Part shown: in pieces, positions 36,315-45,421 of the stretch
How the letters are laid out: each line of letters opens with the position of its first letter
Numbering within the stretch: the first letter of the stretch is position 1
Origin: Bacteroidetes bacterium CG18_big_fil_WC_8_21_14_2_50_41_14
GTDB lineage: Bacteria; Bacteroidota; Bacteroidia; Bacteroidales; F082
DNA: 61,715 nt
NCBI GenBank assembly: GCA_002771745.1
Contig: PCUL01000066.1
Span: 22,026-83,740, forward strand
Reading direction: 5' to 3'
Translations under genes and position numbers: made by a program
The notes under the pieces: model-generated
Databases searched by the model: none
The model's input: only the letters and a program-made list of their open reading frames with translations
Told to the model about the DNA's origin: nothing

Positions 36315-37259
36315 ATGAAACAAAAAAACATCCTATTACTAACCATTGGGCTGTTATTGCTGCAATTGCAATCAGGGCTGATGGCGCAAGAATATTTGCC
36401 ATTTCCACAGGATAGTGCTGTGTGGTATTGCGTAGATTCAAGACCAGAATACGATCCCCCACCCCCTGTCTGGTATGAAACTGATAAGTTTGAAGCAAAA
36501 GGGGACACTATGATAAACACAATTGTTTACACAAAACTTTATAGTAGTTCTGCTTTAAAAGGAAGATCATATTCCTATGAAGGTGCCTATCGGGTGGATA
36601 TTGAGACGGAAAGAGTGTACTTTATTGATAGTTATTATAATACCGAGTCGTTACTTTACGATTTTAGTTTAGTGCCAGGTGATACGATAATCATTTCAGG
36701 ATCTGAATACGAACCCTACAATTTGATTTGCCTTGATACTTCAACAAAGATTATTAACAATGTCCCTCACCATTCCTATTTCATCTATTCTTATTTATCT
36801 AATGGAACTTATTGTTATACAACCTGGGTGAAAGGAATCGGAAGTTTGCGAATGCCTATTGAAACAGATATATTCTGTGCAGCCTCATTTGAGTGGGCCT
36901 GGGATCTATCATGTTTTTATTACAAAGACGAACATATCTACGAGTGGGCTGAAAATCCCTACTTTGAAGGGTGTATAGGCACTAATGTTGGCACTGCGGA
37001 ATATATTGAAGAAAATACCTTTACTATCGTGCCTAACCCTGTTACCGGAACATCTCATTTGGTATGTGCCATACAGGGTACTACTTTGTATGATTATAAA
37101 ATAATCAGTATAGATGGGGAAATATTGCAAAGCGAAGAAGCCATAGAGCCCGGAAATATTATAATCAAAAAGCAAAATTTTCCACCAGGGGTTTATGTGC
37201 TACGTTTACACGATCATGAAAATAACCATTATTACTCAAGAAAATTTATTATTAAATAA
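36315..37259 (+). CDS. T9SS-secreted protein of unknown function (paralogue pair, first copy)
   Basis: 314 residues with a signal peptide (1-25, ending SGLMAQ) and a C-terminal T9SS sorting domain from about 237 (FTIVPNPVTGTSHLV) to YSRKFIIK. The body resembles the following gene product: EYLPFPQDSAVWY against QYQPIPDSNAAW, DTMINTIVYTKLYS against DTVINSKIYTKIYF, and LLYDFSLVPGDTI against LLRDFTKNTGDTI. They are therefore tandem paralogues. The core family, a small extracellular beta domain near 26-220, recurs in Bacteroidota T9SS cargo but has no known role. It lies 11 bases from the next gene. Confidence 0.82.
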   Translation: MKQKNILLLTIGLLLLQLQSGLMAQEYLPFPQDSAVWYCVDSRPEYDPPPPVWYETDKFEAKGDTMINTIVYTKLYSSSALKGRSYSYEGAYRVDIETERVYFIDSYYNTESLLYDFSLVPGDTIIISGSEYEPYNLICLDTSTKIINNVPHHSYFIYSYLSNGTYCYTTWVKGIGSLRMPIETDIFCAASFEWAWDLSCFYYKDEHIYEWAENPYFEGCIGTNVGTAEYIEENTFTIVPNPVTGTSHLVCAIQGTTLYDYKIISIDGEILQSEEAIEPGNIIIKKQNFPPGVYVLRLHDHENNHYYSRKFIIK

Positions 37260-37270
37260 CCAGAATTATT

Positions 37271-38233
37271 ATGAAACAAATTATTTATTTTATAACATTT
37301 ATATGCGGTTTTACTTTGGTATCGCTGCATGCCCAGCAATACCAACCTATCCCAGACTCAAATGCAGCATGGATTATTGAACAGGATGACGGATTTGGGG
37401 GACTATACTACCATAGGTTTTCTTTATCTCCTTATTCGGACGATACAGTCATAAATTCCAAGATTTACACAAAGATTTACTTCAGGTTCGATACTAGTGA
37501 GGAGCAATACCTTGGGGCTTTTAGAAATGCCACCGATGGTATTTCTTATTACGTACCAAGCGAATCAGAGGAAGAATACTTGTTAAGAGATTTTACAAAA
37601 AACACTGGGGATACAATTACAAATGTTGCTTATTCACTTCTTGAAGACTTGACATGGGTACTTGATTTTTATGTAGATTCTTTAGAGTATGTAACTAGTG
37701 GTCCATACACTTATAAAGTGATGTACCTAAGTACGGTAATTGAAGATACCATACCGGAAGTTTTCCCCCATGAGCCATTGGTATGGGCTGAAAAAATAGG
37801 TAGTTTCGGGGGAGGTATATTAAATTCGCACAGGGGGGCATTATCAGCAAAACGATTGTATTGCATGCAATATAATGACACCATTTATTACGATTCTTAT
37901 CTGTGGTGGTTCAGGATACAAGATATTGTTTATGAAGCCGGTGAATGCGATGACCCTGTTGGTATAAATGTGCCATACGATTATAACTCACAGATACAGG
38001 TAATGCCAAACCCGTTTAAAAAACATATTACAATAAGTAATTTACCGGAAAATGATGAATTGATGATTACGATTAGCAATATTAACGGGCAAATCGTTTT
38101 TTCAAGAAAAGTACAGACCAATCAGCCAATTGAGATGATTGATGTAAACCAAGAATTACCAAGAGGACTATACATCCTAAAAATTCAATCCAAAAATCAA
38201 TTTTTTATACCCAAAAAAACCATAAAACTATGA
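37271..38233 (+). CDS. T9SS-secreted protein of unknown function (paralogue pair, second copy)
   Basis: 320 residues. The signal peptide is residues 1-21 (ending SLHAQ); the sorting domain begins near 245 (IQVMPNPFKKHITI) and ends FIPKKTIKL. Its body is homologous to the preceding gene product (see the shared segments listed there). Its last codons overlap the start of the next gene by four bases (ATGA), so the 1681-residue protein is translationally coupled to it. Confidence 0.83.
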   Translation: MKQIIYFITFICGFTLVSLHAQQYQPIPDSNAAWIIEQDDGFGGLYYHRFSLSPYSDDTVINSKIYTKIYFRFDTSEEQYLGAFRNATDGISYYVPSESEEEYLLRDFTKNTGDTITNVAYSLLEDLTWVLDFYVDSLEYVTSGPYTYKVMYLSTVIEDTIPEVFPHEPLVWAEKIGSFGGGILNSHRGALSAKRLYCMQYNDTIYYDSYLWWFRIQDIVYEAGECDDPVGINVPYDYNSQIQVMPNPFKKHITISNLPENDELMITISNINGQIVFSRKVQTNQPIEMIDVNQELPRGLYILKIQSKNQFFIPKKTIKL

Positions 38234-41200
38234 AAACAAAAAATCAATTCAAATTATTTAATAGCATGCAAAGGTTAATTTATATTGTAGTGTTATTTAC
38301 CTGTCTGACAATACTATTGCCTTTTCAAATGAAAGCACAATTGGCGCAGCACCTGCAAAACCTTGATGGGTCACAAACCCTCTATGATATTAAAACCGGT
38401 ATGGATATATATATGGATAGTTTGAGAACCGTACAAGATAGTGCGACATTTTACGCCGAGGGAGGCGAATATGAAGATTATCAGAAATTTCTAAAATATT
38501 GGGAGATGCGCTTATTCCCACATGGTGATTTTAATCAGGCCTTCAATGCAGACAGCCTCTTTAATGCCAACGAATCAAATTACCAATTTTTCTCAGTAGA
38601 ACCCTGGCATGAAGTTGGTCCAATTGACCAAACTTATGGTATTGGCCCCGTTGAATACTTATCTATCTTCGATGATGGTACTGTCCAATCAACAAGGTAT
38701 ATGCTAGTAGCATCTTTATTGGGTGGTGTATTCTACTCAACAGATTATGGTGAATCGTGGAATAGTACCGGAACCGATACCCAGTGGGACAAATCGGGCA
38801 GTGGATGTGCCATATTTCACCCAAACGATCATACTACTTGGTTTGCTTCATCCAGTGGGAATTCAAACAGCGGTTCTAGTTTATGGATCGGTAAAACAGG
38901 CGGTATTTGGCGTACTACTGATGAGGGGTCTAATTGGGAAATGATTGCTAATCAATTTGATCTTGGAGGATCCTGGACTTCAATTTATAAATTAATGATG
39001 CTTCCTGATTATTCTGATGTATTGTTTGCTGCCACCTCGCATGGTATTTTTAAAACCCCTTATTGTAATCAAACAAATCCTACATGGATAAAAGTTTCAG
39101 ATGGCCTAACCTATGATATTGAGCTTAAACCGGGTAGCAATTCAACACTTTATGCGACATCATTTATCAATGGAGCATGGAAGGTTATGGTATCAACAAA
39201 TTATGGTGAATTCGGCTCATGGAATGAACTAACTGAGCAACCTCAAATTGTCGAAACTGATGATCTCCGAAGTTATAGTTTTACGATTGAGGTTTCAAAA
39301 GCCAAACCAGGTTATCTTTATTGCCTTGCTAATGACGATTACCATGCAAATCTCTATTACATCGATTTAGGCAGTTCAGGAATATGGAACCAGGTTAATA
39401 CTACATTATTTAGTGTAACAATGGGCTCGGGGCAAGGCTTTGGTGTCGATCAAGTTTATAATGGTGAAGACGTTTTGGTTTCATATTCTATTTATATGAG
39501 AAAGTTCAATATAACTACTCCTAGTTCTGGAACGACTAAATATCCACATCATGTAGATGTTGAAGACATAATATACCATCCATACAATAGCGATGAAGTT
39601 TGGGCTTGTACTCATGGTGGTGTTGAAAAATCAACCGATGGAGGCACAAGTTGGATAGCCAAATATAATGGCCTTTCAGTAGCGAATGTTGAAAAAATGG
39701 CTACTTCTGTTACTGATCCTGAATATGTAATGGTTGGGCTATACCATGATGGAACCCAGATAACCAGAACAGATTATGGCATTGCTTGGTCTCCTGAATG
39801 GGAACGCATTTTAGGAGGCGATGGAATGCGCCCGCTAATTGACCCGATAAACCCAAAAAATATGTGGGCTTCCGCACAACATGGATCTTGGGCATATTCA
39901 ACAGACTATTTTGATTCGAAAACTTATTCATCATTAAGCTCAGACTTTTATACCGAAGGTGTATATAATAAAGTTCTCCCGTCAATAATGTACAGAGCAG
40001 CTTATCTCAATCCATCAAATTTTGATTATGAAGTTTATCGAACTAACGATGGGACTAATAAAGTTATTTCAACATTCCAAGAGCAATATCCGGGCTGCTT
40101 AATTTGGCAGTTATTCACACCTTATACAAACGAAGATTTCCTTTTGGTTAGTATGAGGGATAATACCATTGACCAATGGCACTTGCAAAGAAGTACAAAC
40201 ATTAATGAACTACCACTAAATGTACATTGGTCAGATTTACCTTTACCCAGAAACAGCTGGATAGCCTCCGTGGATTTTGATCCTGATAATGAAGATATTG
40301 TTTATCTTGTCTATTCAAATTCTTTAAACGAAGACAATTCACCTTATGGGAAACAAATGATATATAAGATTGATTATACAAACCCTTCAAATCCGGTGTT
40401 TACTGATTTGACAAAAAATCTACCTATAACCTCAGCTGGTTCAGATTGCATAGAGATTGATAATGGTAGTACAAGAGGTATATACCTTTACACTGAATAT
40501 GGTATTTTTTATACAAACAATGAACTGATAAATAGTGGCTTTGACTGTTGGCAATTATTAGGAGAAAATCTACCACATACCAGAGGAGGCAGACTTGAAA
40601 TAAATTATGTCTGTAAAAAACTAAGGGCAGGTTTATTTGGACGAGGTGTTTGGGAATTACCTATGCCATGTATTACGGATCAAGGTGATGTTACTGTAAG
40701 TACAAACGAAACTTGGACGAATGACACTAGAATAAAGGGAACAGTTATTGTTGAACCTCAAGTTACATTGACAATTTTTAATTCAACTATCGCTTTTGGG
40801 GATAATGCCCGCCTGATAGTCAAACCCGGTGCCAAACTAATTCTCGATGGAGCAACCCTAACCAATGCTTGCAACGAACCCTGGCAAGGCATCCAGGTCT
40901 GGGGTAACAAAACCGCACACCAATTCCCTGATGCCAATGGAAATTACCAACAGGGTTATCTAAAATTAATGAATGGGGCCATTATCGAAAATGCCATCGT
41001 GGCTGTCGAACTCTGGAATCCTGATCACTGGAATACCACCGGGGGCATGGTTTATGCCGATGGAGCCATTTTCCGCAACAACGCCAAGTCTGTTCATGCA
41101 CTTCACTACCGCAATTTTAATCCATATAACACCTCGCAGGAAATGGAATACGGCAGCAATTTTAAAAACTGTGCCTTTGAAATTACCGCTGATTATCCCG

Positions 41201-43275
41201 GTGACGTTACTTTTTTCAAACATGTTGATTTAGCTTATGTTAATGGGGTTGATTTCCAGGCATGTGATTTTAGTCTGGCTGAAAACGTCTCCGGTGCATC
41301 CACCTGGAGCCATGGAATAGCAGGCTATGATGCAAAATTCAGGGTAAGCGCCATTTGCAATTCACCACAATATCCCTGCCCTGAAGTTGATTACGATAAA
41401 TGCACATTTACCGGCTTTTATAATGGGGTTAGTGCCGTAAATGATGGAAACAGTATGGTTACTTTTAACGTGAACCGGGGCATTTTTAACAACAACGTTT
41501 ACGGTGTAAAAACCCGTGATATGAACAATGCCACGGTATTATCGTCTGACTTTGGCATCGGGCATCTATGGGAATGTGGCGCAGGGATTTATGCTGATAA
41601 TGTCACCGGATTTGCCTTTGAGGAAAATGATTTCAGCAAATATCCCGGCGGTCCGGTTTCCAATTATTTTGGCATTATCATCAACAATTCAGAAGCAGTT
41701 AATGAGGTTTATAAGAATAACTTTTCGGGTCTAAGCTATGCTAATTTTGCTGATGGCCGAAACTGGTATGTAGATGAATCGGGGCATGATGACAGGTATA
41801 GAGGCCTGGCCTACTACTGCAACGAGAACACAAACAATTATGCTGATTTTTATGTGGCAAACAGGGAAGTCAGCGGAAGTGTACATTCCGGTATTCAATC
41901 TTATCAGGGCAGTGACAACCATGTGGCAGGTAATACATTTTCCCAAAGTGGTGCAACCTGGCATTTTTATAACGGGGGTGAACATTTAGTGGGATATTAT
42001 TATAATCAAAACATAAGCAATCAGATACCAACGAAATTATCAGATGTAGGATTATTTCCCACAAATTTATCCAACACCTGCCCGTCACATTACGGAGGTG
42101 GTTCTACACTTAAGCTTGTACTTACTGCGCAGCAAAAAACAAATGCCGAACTGGAGTATTACGATAACCTTTCAGATTACAACAGCGTAAAATCACTTTA
42201 CGACACCTATGTTGACGGTGGGAGCACTTCTTCTGAAATCTCTGACATACAATCCGCCCAGCCGGATGACATGTGGGACTTAAGGGCACAGTTACTTGGC
42301 GACTCACCTCATTTGTCGTTGGAGGTGCTAAAAGAAGTGGCTGACAGGACTGATGTGTTCACCGAATCTGCCCTGTTCGATATATTGGCGGCCAATCCGG
42401 ATGAACTTAAAAAGGATACGCTGATCAGCTATTTGGAGAACAAAGAAGAGCCTCTGCCTGAATATATGATTGACATCCTTAAGCAACTGGCTGAGGGTGT
42501 TACCTACAAAACGGTGTTACAACAGCAAATGTCTTTTTATAAACAAGACTATTCACGTGCAGCCAATGAGATTATCCGCAGCATCCTCAATGATTCTGTT
42601 ACCAATTATACTGAGTTACGCAACTGGCTGGACAACCTGGGCGGGATTACTTCCGACAGGCAAATTATCTCGGCCTACCTGAGTGAAGGCAATTACACGG
42701 ATGCCCTTAACCTGGCCAATATGTTGCCTCAGCTCTACAATTTGCAAGGAGATGAACTCACCGAACACGGCTTTTACATGGACATGCTGAATTTGCACCA
42801 AACACTTAGCCAGCAAGGCCGTAACACATACCAACTTACAACCGCCGAAAAATCAAGCATTGAACTTATTGCCGAAAAGAGCAAAGGAATTGCCGGAGCT
42901 CAGGCAAAAAGCATCATGGAAGCCGTTTACAATGTGTATTATACCGATTGCCCTGAAGCAGATGGGGTGGCTGGTTATAAGCAAAGCTGGACGGTTAGCC
43001 CCAATGAACTTGGCAAGGCATATGGTTTAAATATTTCAGTGAAACCCAACCCTGCAAATCAATGGGCTGCCTTTGACTACACTTTGCCCGGAAATCAGAC
43101 AACAGGGATAATCACCATTACGGATGTTACCGGCCACACCATTGAAGTACTTGATGTAACCGGACAACAGGGACAAAAACTTTGGGATACCCGGAATTTA
43201 AAATCAGGGGTTTACATTTATACACTTACCTCAGGTGGCTTTAACCAATCCGGCAAAATAGTGGTTAGTAAATAA
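38230..43275 (+). CDS. Giant T9SS cargo: BNR/sortilin-like propeller plus beta-helix
   Basis: 1681 residues. The signal peptide ends near residue 37 (PFQMKAQ); ATGs at 38230 and 38266 are both possible starts, and the first is coupled to the previous gene. Residues about 60-800 are a beta-propeller with repeated Asp-box/BNR motifs (STDYGESWNS, TTDEGSNWEM, STDGGTSWIAK), as in sortilin-type and glycan-binding proteins. Residues about 820-1290 form a right-handed parallel beta-helix (repeated G-x-x-I/F segments). Residues 1300-1590 are helical. The end, from about 1605 (VKPNPANQWAAFDY), is a T9SS sorting domain. Base composition changes abruptly near 40800: 16 of 60 bases are G/C at 40321-40380 but 33 of 60 at 40861-40920. 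This suggests a mosaic origin. Confidence 0.84.
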   Translation: MKTKNQFKLFNSMQRLIYIVVLFTCLTILLPFQMKAQLAQHLQNLDGSQTLYDIKTGMDIYMDSLRTVQDSATFYAEGGEYEDYQKFLKYWEMRLFPHGDFNQAFNADSLFNANESNYQFFSVEPWHEVGPIDQTYGIGPVEYLSIFDDGTVQSTRYMLVASLLGGVFYSTDYGESWNSTGTDTQWDKSGSGCAIFHPNDHTTWFASSSGNSNSGSSLWIGKTGGIWRTTDEGSNWEMIANQFDLGGSWTSIYKLMMLPDYSDVLFAATSHGIFKTPYCNQTNPTWIKVSDGLTYDIELKPGSNSTLYATSFINGAWKVMVSTNYGEFGSWNELTEQPQIVETDDLRSYSFTIEVSKAKPGYLYCLANDDYHANLYYIDLGSSGIWNQVNTTLFSVTMGSGQGFGVDQVYNGEDVLVSYSIYMRKFNITTPSSGTTKYPHHVDVEDIIYHPYNSDEVWACTHGGVEKSTDGGTSWIAKYNGLSVANVEKMATSVTDPEYVMVGLYHDGTQITRTDYGIAWSPEWERILGGDGMRPLIDPINPKNMWASAQHGSWAYSTDYFDSKTYSSLSSDFYTEGVYNKVLPSIMYRAAYLNPSNFDYEVYRTNDGTNKVISTFQEQYPGCLIWQLFTPYTNEDFLLVSMRDNTIDQWHLQRSTNINELPLNVHWSDLPLPRNSWIASVDFDPDNEDIVYLVYSNSLNEDNSPYGKQMIYKIDYTNPSNPVFTDLTKNLPITSAGSDCIEIDNGSTRGIYLYTEYGIFYTNNELINSGFDCWQLLGENLPHTRGGRLEINYVCKKLRAGLFGRGVWELPMPCITDQGDVTVSTNETWTNDTRIKGTVIVEPQVTLTIFNSTIAFGDNARLIVKPGAKLILDGATLTNACNEPWQGIQVWGNKTAHQFPDANGNYQQGYLKLMNGAIIENAIVAVELWNPDHWNTTGGMVYADGAIFRNNAKSVHALHYRNFNPYNTSQEMEYGSNFKNCAFEITADYPGDVTFFKHVDLAYVNGVDFQACDFSLAENVSGASTWSHGIAGYDAKFRVSAICNSPQYPCPEVDYDKCTFTGFYNGVSAVNDGNSMVTFNVNRGIFNNNVYGVKTRDMNNATVLSSDFGIGHLWECGAGIYADNVTGFAFEENDFSKYPGGPVSNYFGIIINNSEAVNEVYKNNFSGLSYANFADGRNWYVDESGHDDRYRGLAYYCNENTNNYADFYVANREVSGSVHSGIQSYQGSDNHVAGNTFSQSGATWHFYNGGEHLVGYYYNQNISNQIPTKLSDVGLFPTNLSNTCPSHYGGGSTLKLVLTAQQKTNAELEYYDNLSDYNSVKSLYDTYVDGGSTSSEISDIQSAQPDDMWDLRAQLLGDSPHLSLEVLKEVADRTDVFTESALFDILAANPDELKKDTLISYLENKEEPLPEYMIDILKQLAEGVTYKTVLQQQMSFYKQDYSRAANEIIRSILNDSVTNYTELRNWLDNLGGITSDRQIISAYLSEGNYTDALNLANMLPQLYNLQGDELTEHGFYMDMLNLHQTLSQQGRNTYQLTTAEKSSIELIAEKSKGIAGAQAKSIMEAVYNVYYTDCPEADGVAGYKQSWTVSPNELGKAYGLNISVKPNPANQWAAFDYTLPGNQTTGIITITDVTGHTIEVLDVTGQQGQKLWDTRNLKSGVYIYTLTSGGFNQSGKIVVSK

Positions 43276-43290
43276 TGAATTCATTATTTA

Positions 43291-43330
43291 AAAGGGATAT
43301 GCTCCATCACAAAAGCATATCCCTTTTCTT
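43291..43330 (+). terminator. Terminator of the T9SS cargo operon
   Basis: AAAGGGATATGCT and AGCATATCCCTTT form perfect 13-base arms around a 10-base loop, followed by TCTT. Confidence 0.85.
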
Positions 43331-43341
43331 AACTTTGTATT

Positions 43342-43696
43342 ATGAAAAAAATATTTCTTCTCACGGCCTTCCTTGTTTTTACAACCCTCATAGGCGTGGC
43401 TCAAATGCTGATCAACTGGCAGCAATGTTTTGGGGGTATGAATGTTGATTGCGCCTACGACATTGCCCAACCCGGCAGGCGATTACCTGGTGGTGGAGTA
43501 TCCCATGGAGGATGAAGAGCTGCCTGCCACGATTAAAGTGGTTGATAACAGTGGATTTCTCCGGTTACAGACTACGGTGCAACACCAAACGGGCTCTGCC
43601 GTGCTTGATACCCGCATTCTGGGTGCCGGCACCTATATTTGCCATGTTTCAGCCAATGGCAAAATGGTAGGAGTAACTAAATTTGTTATATTTTAG
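43342..43696 (+). pseudogene. Internally deleted T9SS beta-propeller gene
   Basis: The ATG at 43342 reads a good signal peptide (MKKIFLLTAFLVFTTLIGVAQ) followed by INWQQCFGGMNVDCAYDI. This is the typical opening of Bacteroidota propeller-type T9SS proteins (compare the common wording of a Trp-Gln-x-x-x-Gly-Gly start). The frame then hits a stop at 43513-43515. In the +1 frame a complete T9SS sorting domain continues: LPNPAGDYLVVEYP to VGVTKFVIF, stop 43694-43696. The simplest reading is that a large internal deletion joined the first 40 or so codons to the last 80 out of frame. A TAACTTTG box (43330-43337) sits unusually close to the ATG. Alternatively it expresses an 84-residue sorting-domain fragment from 43442. 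Confidence 0.7.
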
Positions 43697-43706
43697 CATT
43701 CACATA

Positions 43707-43736
43707 TTCTCCGGGGGGTATCCCCCGGAGAATTAA
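43707..43736 (+). terminator. GC-rich hairpin upstream of propeller gene A
   Basis: TTCTCCGGGGG and CCCCCGGAGAA are perfect 11-base arms with a GTAT loop. It ends only 15 bases before the ATG at 43748, so it either terminates the pseudogene transcript or forms part of the gene A leader. The T run is poor (TTAAG). A matching hairpin precedes gene B. Confidence 0.7.
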
Positions 43737-43747
43737 GTATTTCTGCC

Positions 43748-45274
43748 ATGAAAAAATATATGCATCTTTTTTTACTTGTATTACTTGTATACACTGCCAA
43801 CTCCCAAATCTATTTTAGCGAAAGGTATAATTATGGAAATTTCCTTTCCATGGATTTTAGTCATACATTGCTTCAAATAGAAGATGGGTATATCGTACCC
43901 GGTGGTTATGGATATAGGGACAGTCTGTATAATAGAGGAGGTCTTATTAAAATTGATAGATACGGAAATGAATTAATAAAAAAACAAATTGTTTTTCAAT
44001 ATGAAGGATCTGATATCTGTAGACAGCAAGGAAGTTTTATGTTTGATGAAGATAGTACAGGTTTTTATTCAGTTGGCATGAAGCGCAAGTACAATATACC
44101 TAATCCGGTAGGTGTGGCAGACTACGGAATGATATTCAAATTTGATTTAAACCTGGATACATTATGGACGATAAGCATAGGCGACAAGGAGGGAACGATT
44201 GACAGCACCTATATTTTTGAACATTGTGACCTATTGCCTAACAATGAGTTAATAATAGCCGGACATGTTGTAATTGAGGGATCTAATAGCAAAGCCATGC
44301 TCTTAAAAACAGATAGTCTGGGCCATGAGCTATGGAGGAAGTATTTTTCGAGCGGGCCTTATAATATGGGTATCAACGTAATTTCCACCCCCGATGGTGG
44401 TTTTGTGCTCAGTGCCTGGAAATGGACATTTGGACCTCAGCCGCTTTCCAGACCCTACCTGATAAAAACGGATAGCCTGGGGAACGAAGTATGGCGTAAG
44501 TACTTTGGGAGTATTTGGGGCAACGAGGCGATGTACATTGTTAATTCGGCGGATAATACCATTGTGGGCGGATATTCTTATTCGGATACTATGGATCATG
44601 ATATTAGTTATAACCAAGATGCCATTGTTAAGATGACTTATGACGGAACCTTGTTGTGGGAAAAAAAGTACGGGGAGCCAACCTACTTTAAATTTAATTC
44701 GAGTGTCAATGTAAATTCTGAAGGCAGGATCGTTGTAGCGGGTTATGTTTATGGTACTTTTCCCCAGCGGTTGGGTTATATGCTCAATGTATCACCAGAG
44801 GGCGATTCGCTGTGGTACAGGGAATACGAAGAAGTCTGGGGCGTAAACAGCAATAACTACCTGTATGGGGTTATCCCCACGGATGATGGCGGCTATGCCG
44901 CGGCAGGAATGGTACACCCCAATGGCAACCAGGATTTGTGGGTACTTAAGGTAGACAGCCTGGGCTGCGAGAGTTTCGATTATTGCTGGACATCAATACC
45001 AGGTGTTATCAGTGTGGAAAAACCGGGCGAGTTACAGGTATTTCCCAACCCGGCCACAGGTAGCTGCACCATCGCCATCCCCAAAGAAAACCAGTTTGAA
45101 GCGTACACGCTGTTTATTTACAACTTAATGGGGGCAAAAATGGAAGAAATCGTTGTTCCTTCGGGTGAAATACAGGTGGTACTTAACCTGTCGGGCTATG
45201 TGCCGGGGTTGTATTCGGTGGTAAGCACTTACCAGGGGAGTATTACGGGAAGGGGGAAGTTTGTGGTGTATTGA
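43748..45274 (+). CDS. T9SS-secreted beta-propeller protein, copy A
   Basis: 508 residues. The signal peptide (1-19, ending VYTANSQ) precedes IYFSERYNYGNFLSMDF. The body is a repetitive propeller-like sequence with periodic LLKTDSLGHELWRKYF / LIKTDSLGNEVWRKYF segments, similar to delta-60 / PQQ-like repeats (K-x-D-x-x-G-x-x-W). It is followed by a T9SS type A sorting domain from about 425 (VFPNPATGSCTI) ending GRGKFVVY. It is probably exported through T9SS to the surface or medium. No enzymatic residues are recognised. Codon positions 44240-44420 and the last 500 bases are almost identical to copy B. Confidence 0.85.
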   Translation: MKKYMHLFLLVLLVYTANSQIYFSERYNYGNFLSMDFSHTLLQIEDGYIVPGGYGYRDSLYNRGGLIKIDRYGNELIKKQIVFQYEGSDICRQQGSFMFDEDSTGFYSVGMKRKYNIPNPVGVADYGMIFKFDLNLDTLWTISIGDKEGTIDSTYIFEHCDLLPNNELIIAGHVVIEGSNSKAMLLKTDSLGHELWRKYFSSGPYNMGINVISTPDGGFVLSAWKWTFGPQPLSRPYLIKTDSLGNEVWRKYFGSIWGNEAMYIVNSADNTIVGGYSYSDTMDHDISYNQDAIVKMTYDGTLLWEKKYGEPTYFKFNSSVNVNSEGRIVVAGYVYGTFPQRLGYMLNVSPEGDSLWYREYEEVWGVNSNNYLYGVIPTDDGGYAAAGMVHPNGNQDLWVLKVDSLGCESFDYCWTSIPGVISVEKPGELQVFPNPATGSCTIAIPKENQFEAYTLFIYNLMGAKMEEIVVPSGEIQVVLNLSGYVPGLYSVVSTYQGSITGRGKFVVY

Positions 45275-45315
45275 TCATTTCAAGCCAGTTAGAATCTGCG
45301 CCCCCACTCTCAAGT

Positions 45316-45375
45316 ATCTGTCATGTTTCGGCCAACGGCAAGTTGGTGGGCGTTACCAAATTTGTAGTATTTTAG
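45316..45375 (+). pseudogene. Relic of a T9SS sorting-domain end
   Basis: These 20 codons read ICHVSANGKLVGVTKFVVF plus a TAG stop, matching the last 20 codons of the sorting domain at 43637-43696 (ICHVSANGKMVGVTKFVIF). There is no upstream remainder of the gene here; the sequence before it is the 3' flank of propeller gene A. It marks the left edge of duplicated copy B. Confidence 0.85.
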
Positions 45376-45383
45376 TACTTTCA

Positions 45384-45416
45384 TTCTCCGGGCCTTGTGC
45401 CCGGAGAATTAATTTT
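45384..45416 (+). terminator. GC-rich hairpin upstream of propeller gene B
   Basis: TTCTCCGGGC and GCCCGGAGAA are perfect arms with a CTTGT loop, followed by TTAATTTTTT. Compared with copy A, stem position 10 is C-G instead of G-C, a compensatory change that preserves pairing. It ends 14 bases before the ATG at 45422. Confidence 0.75.
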
Positions 45417-45421
45417 TTATC

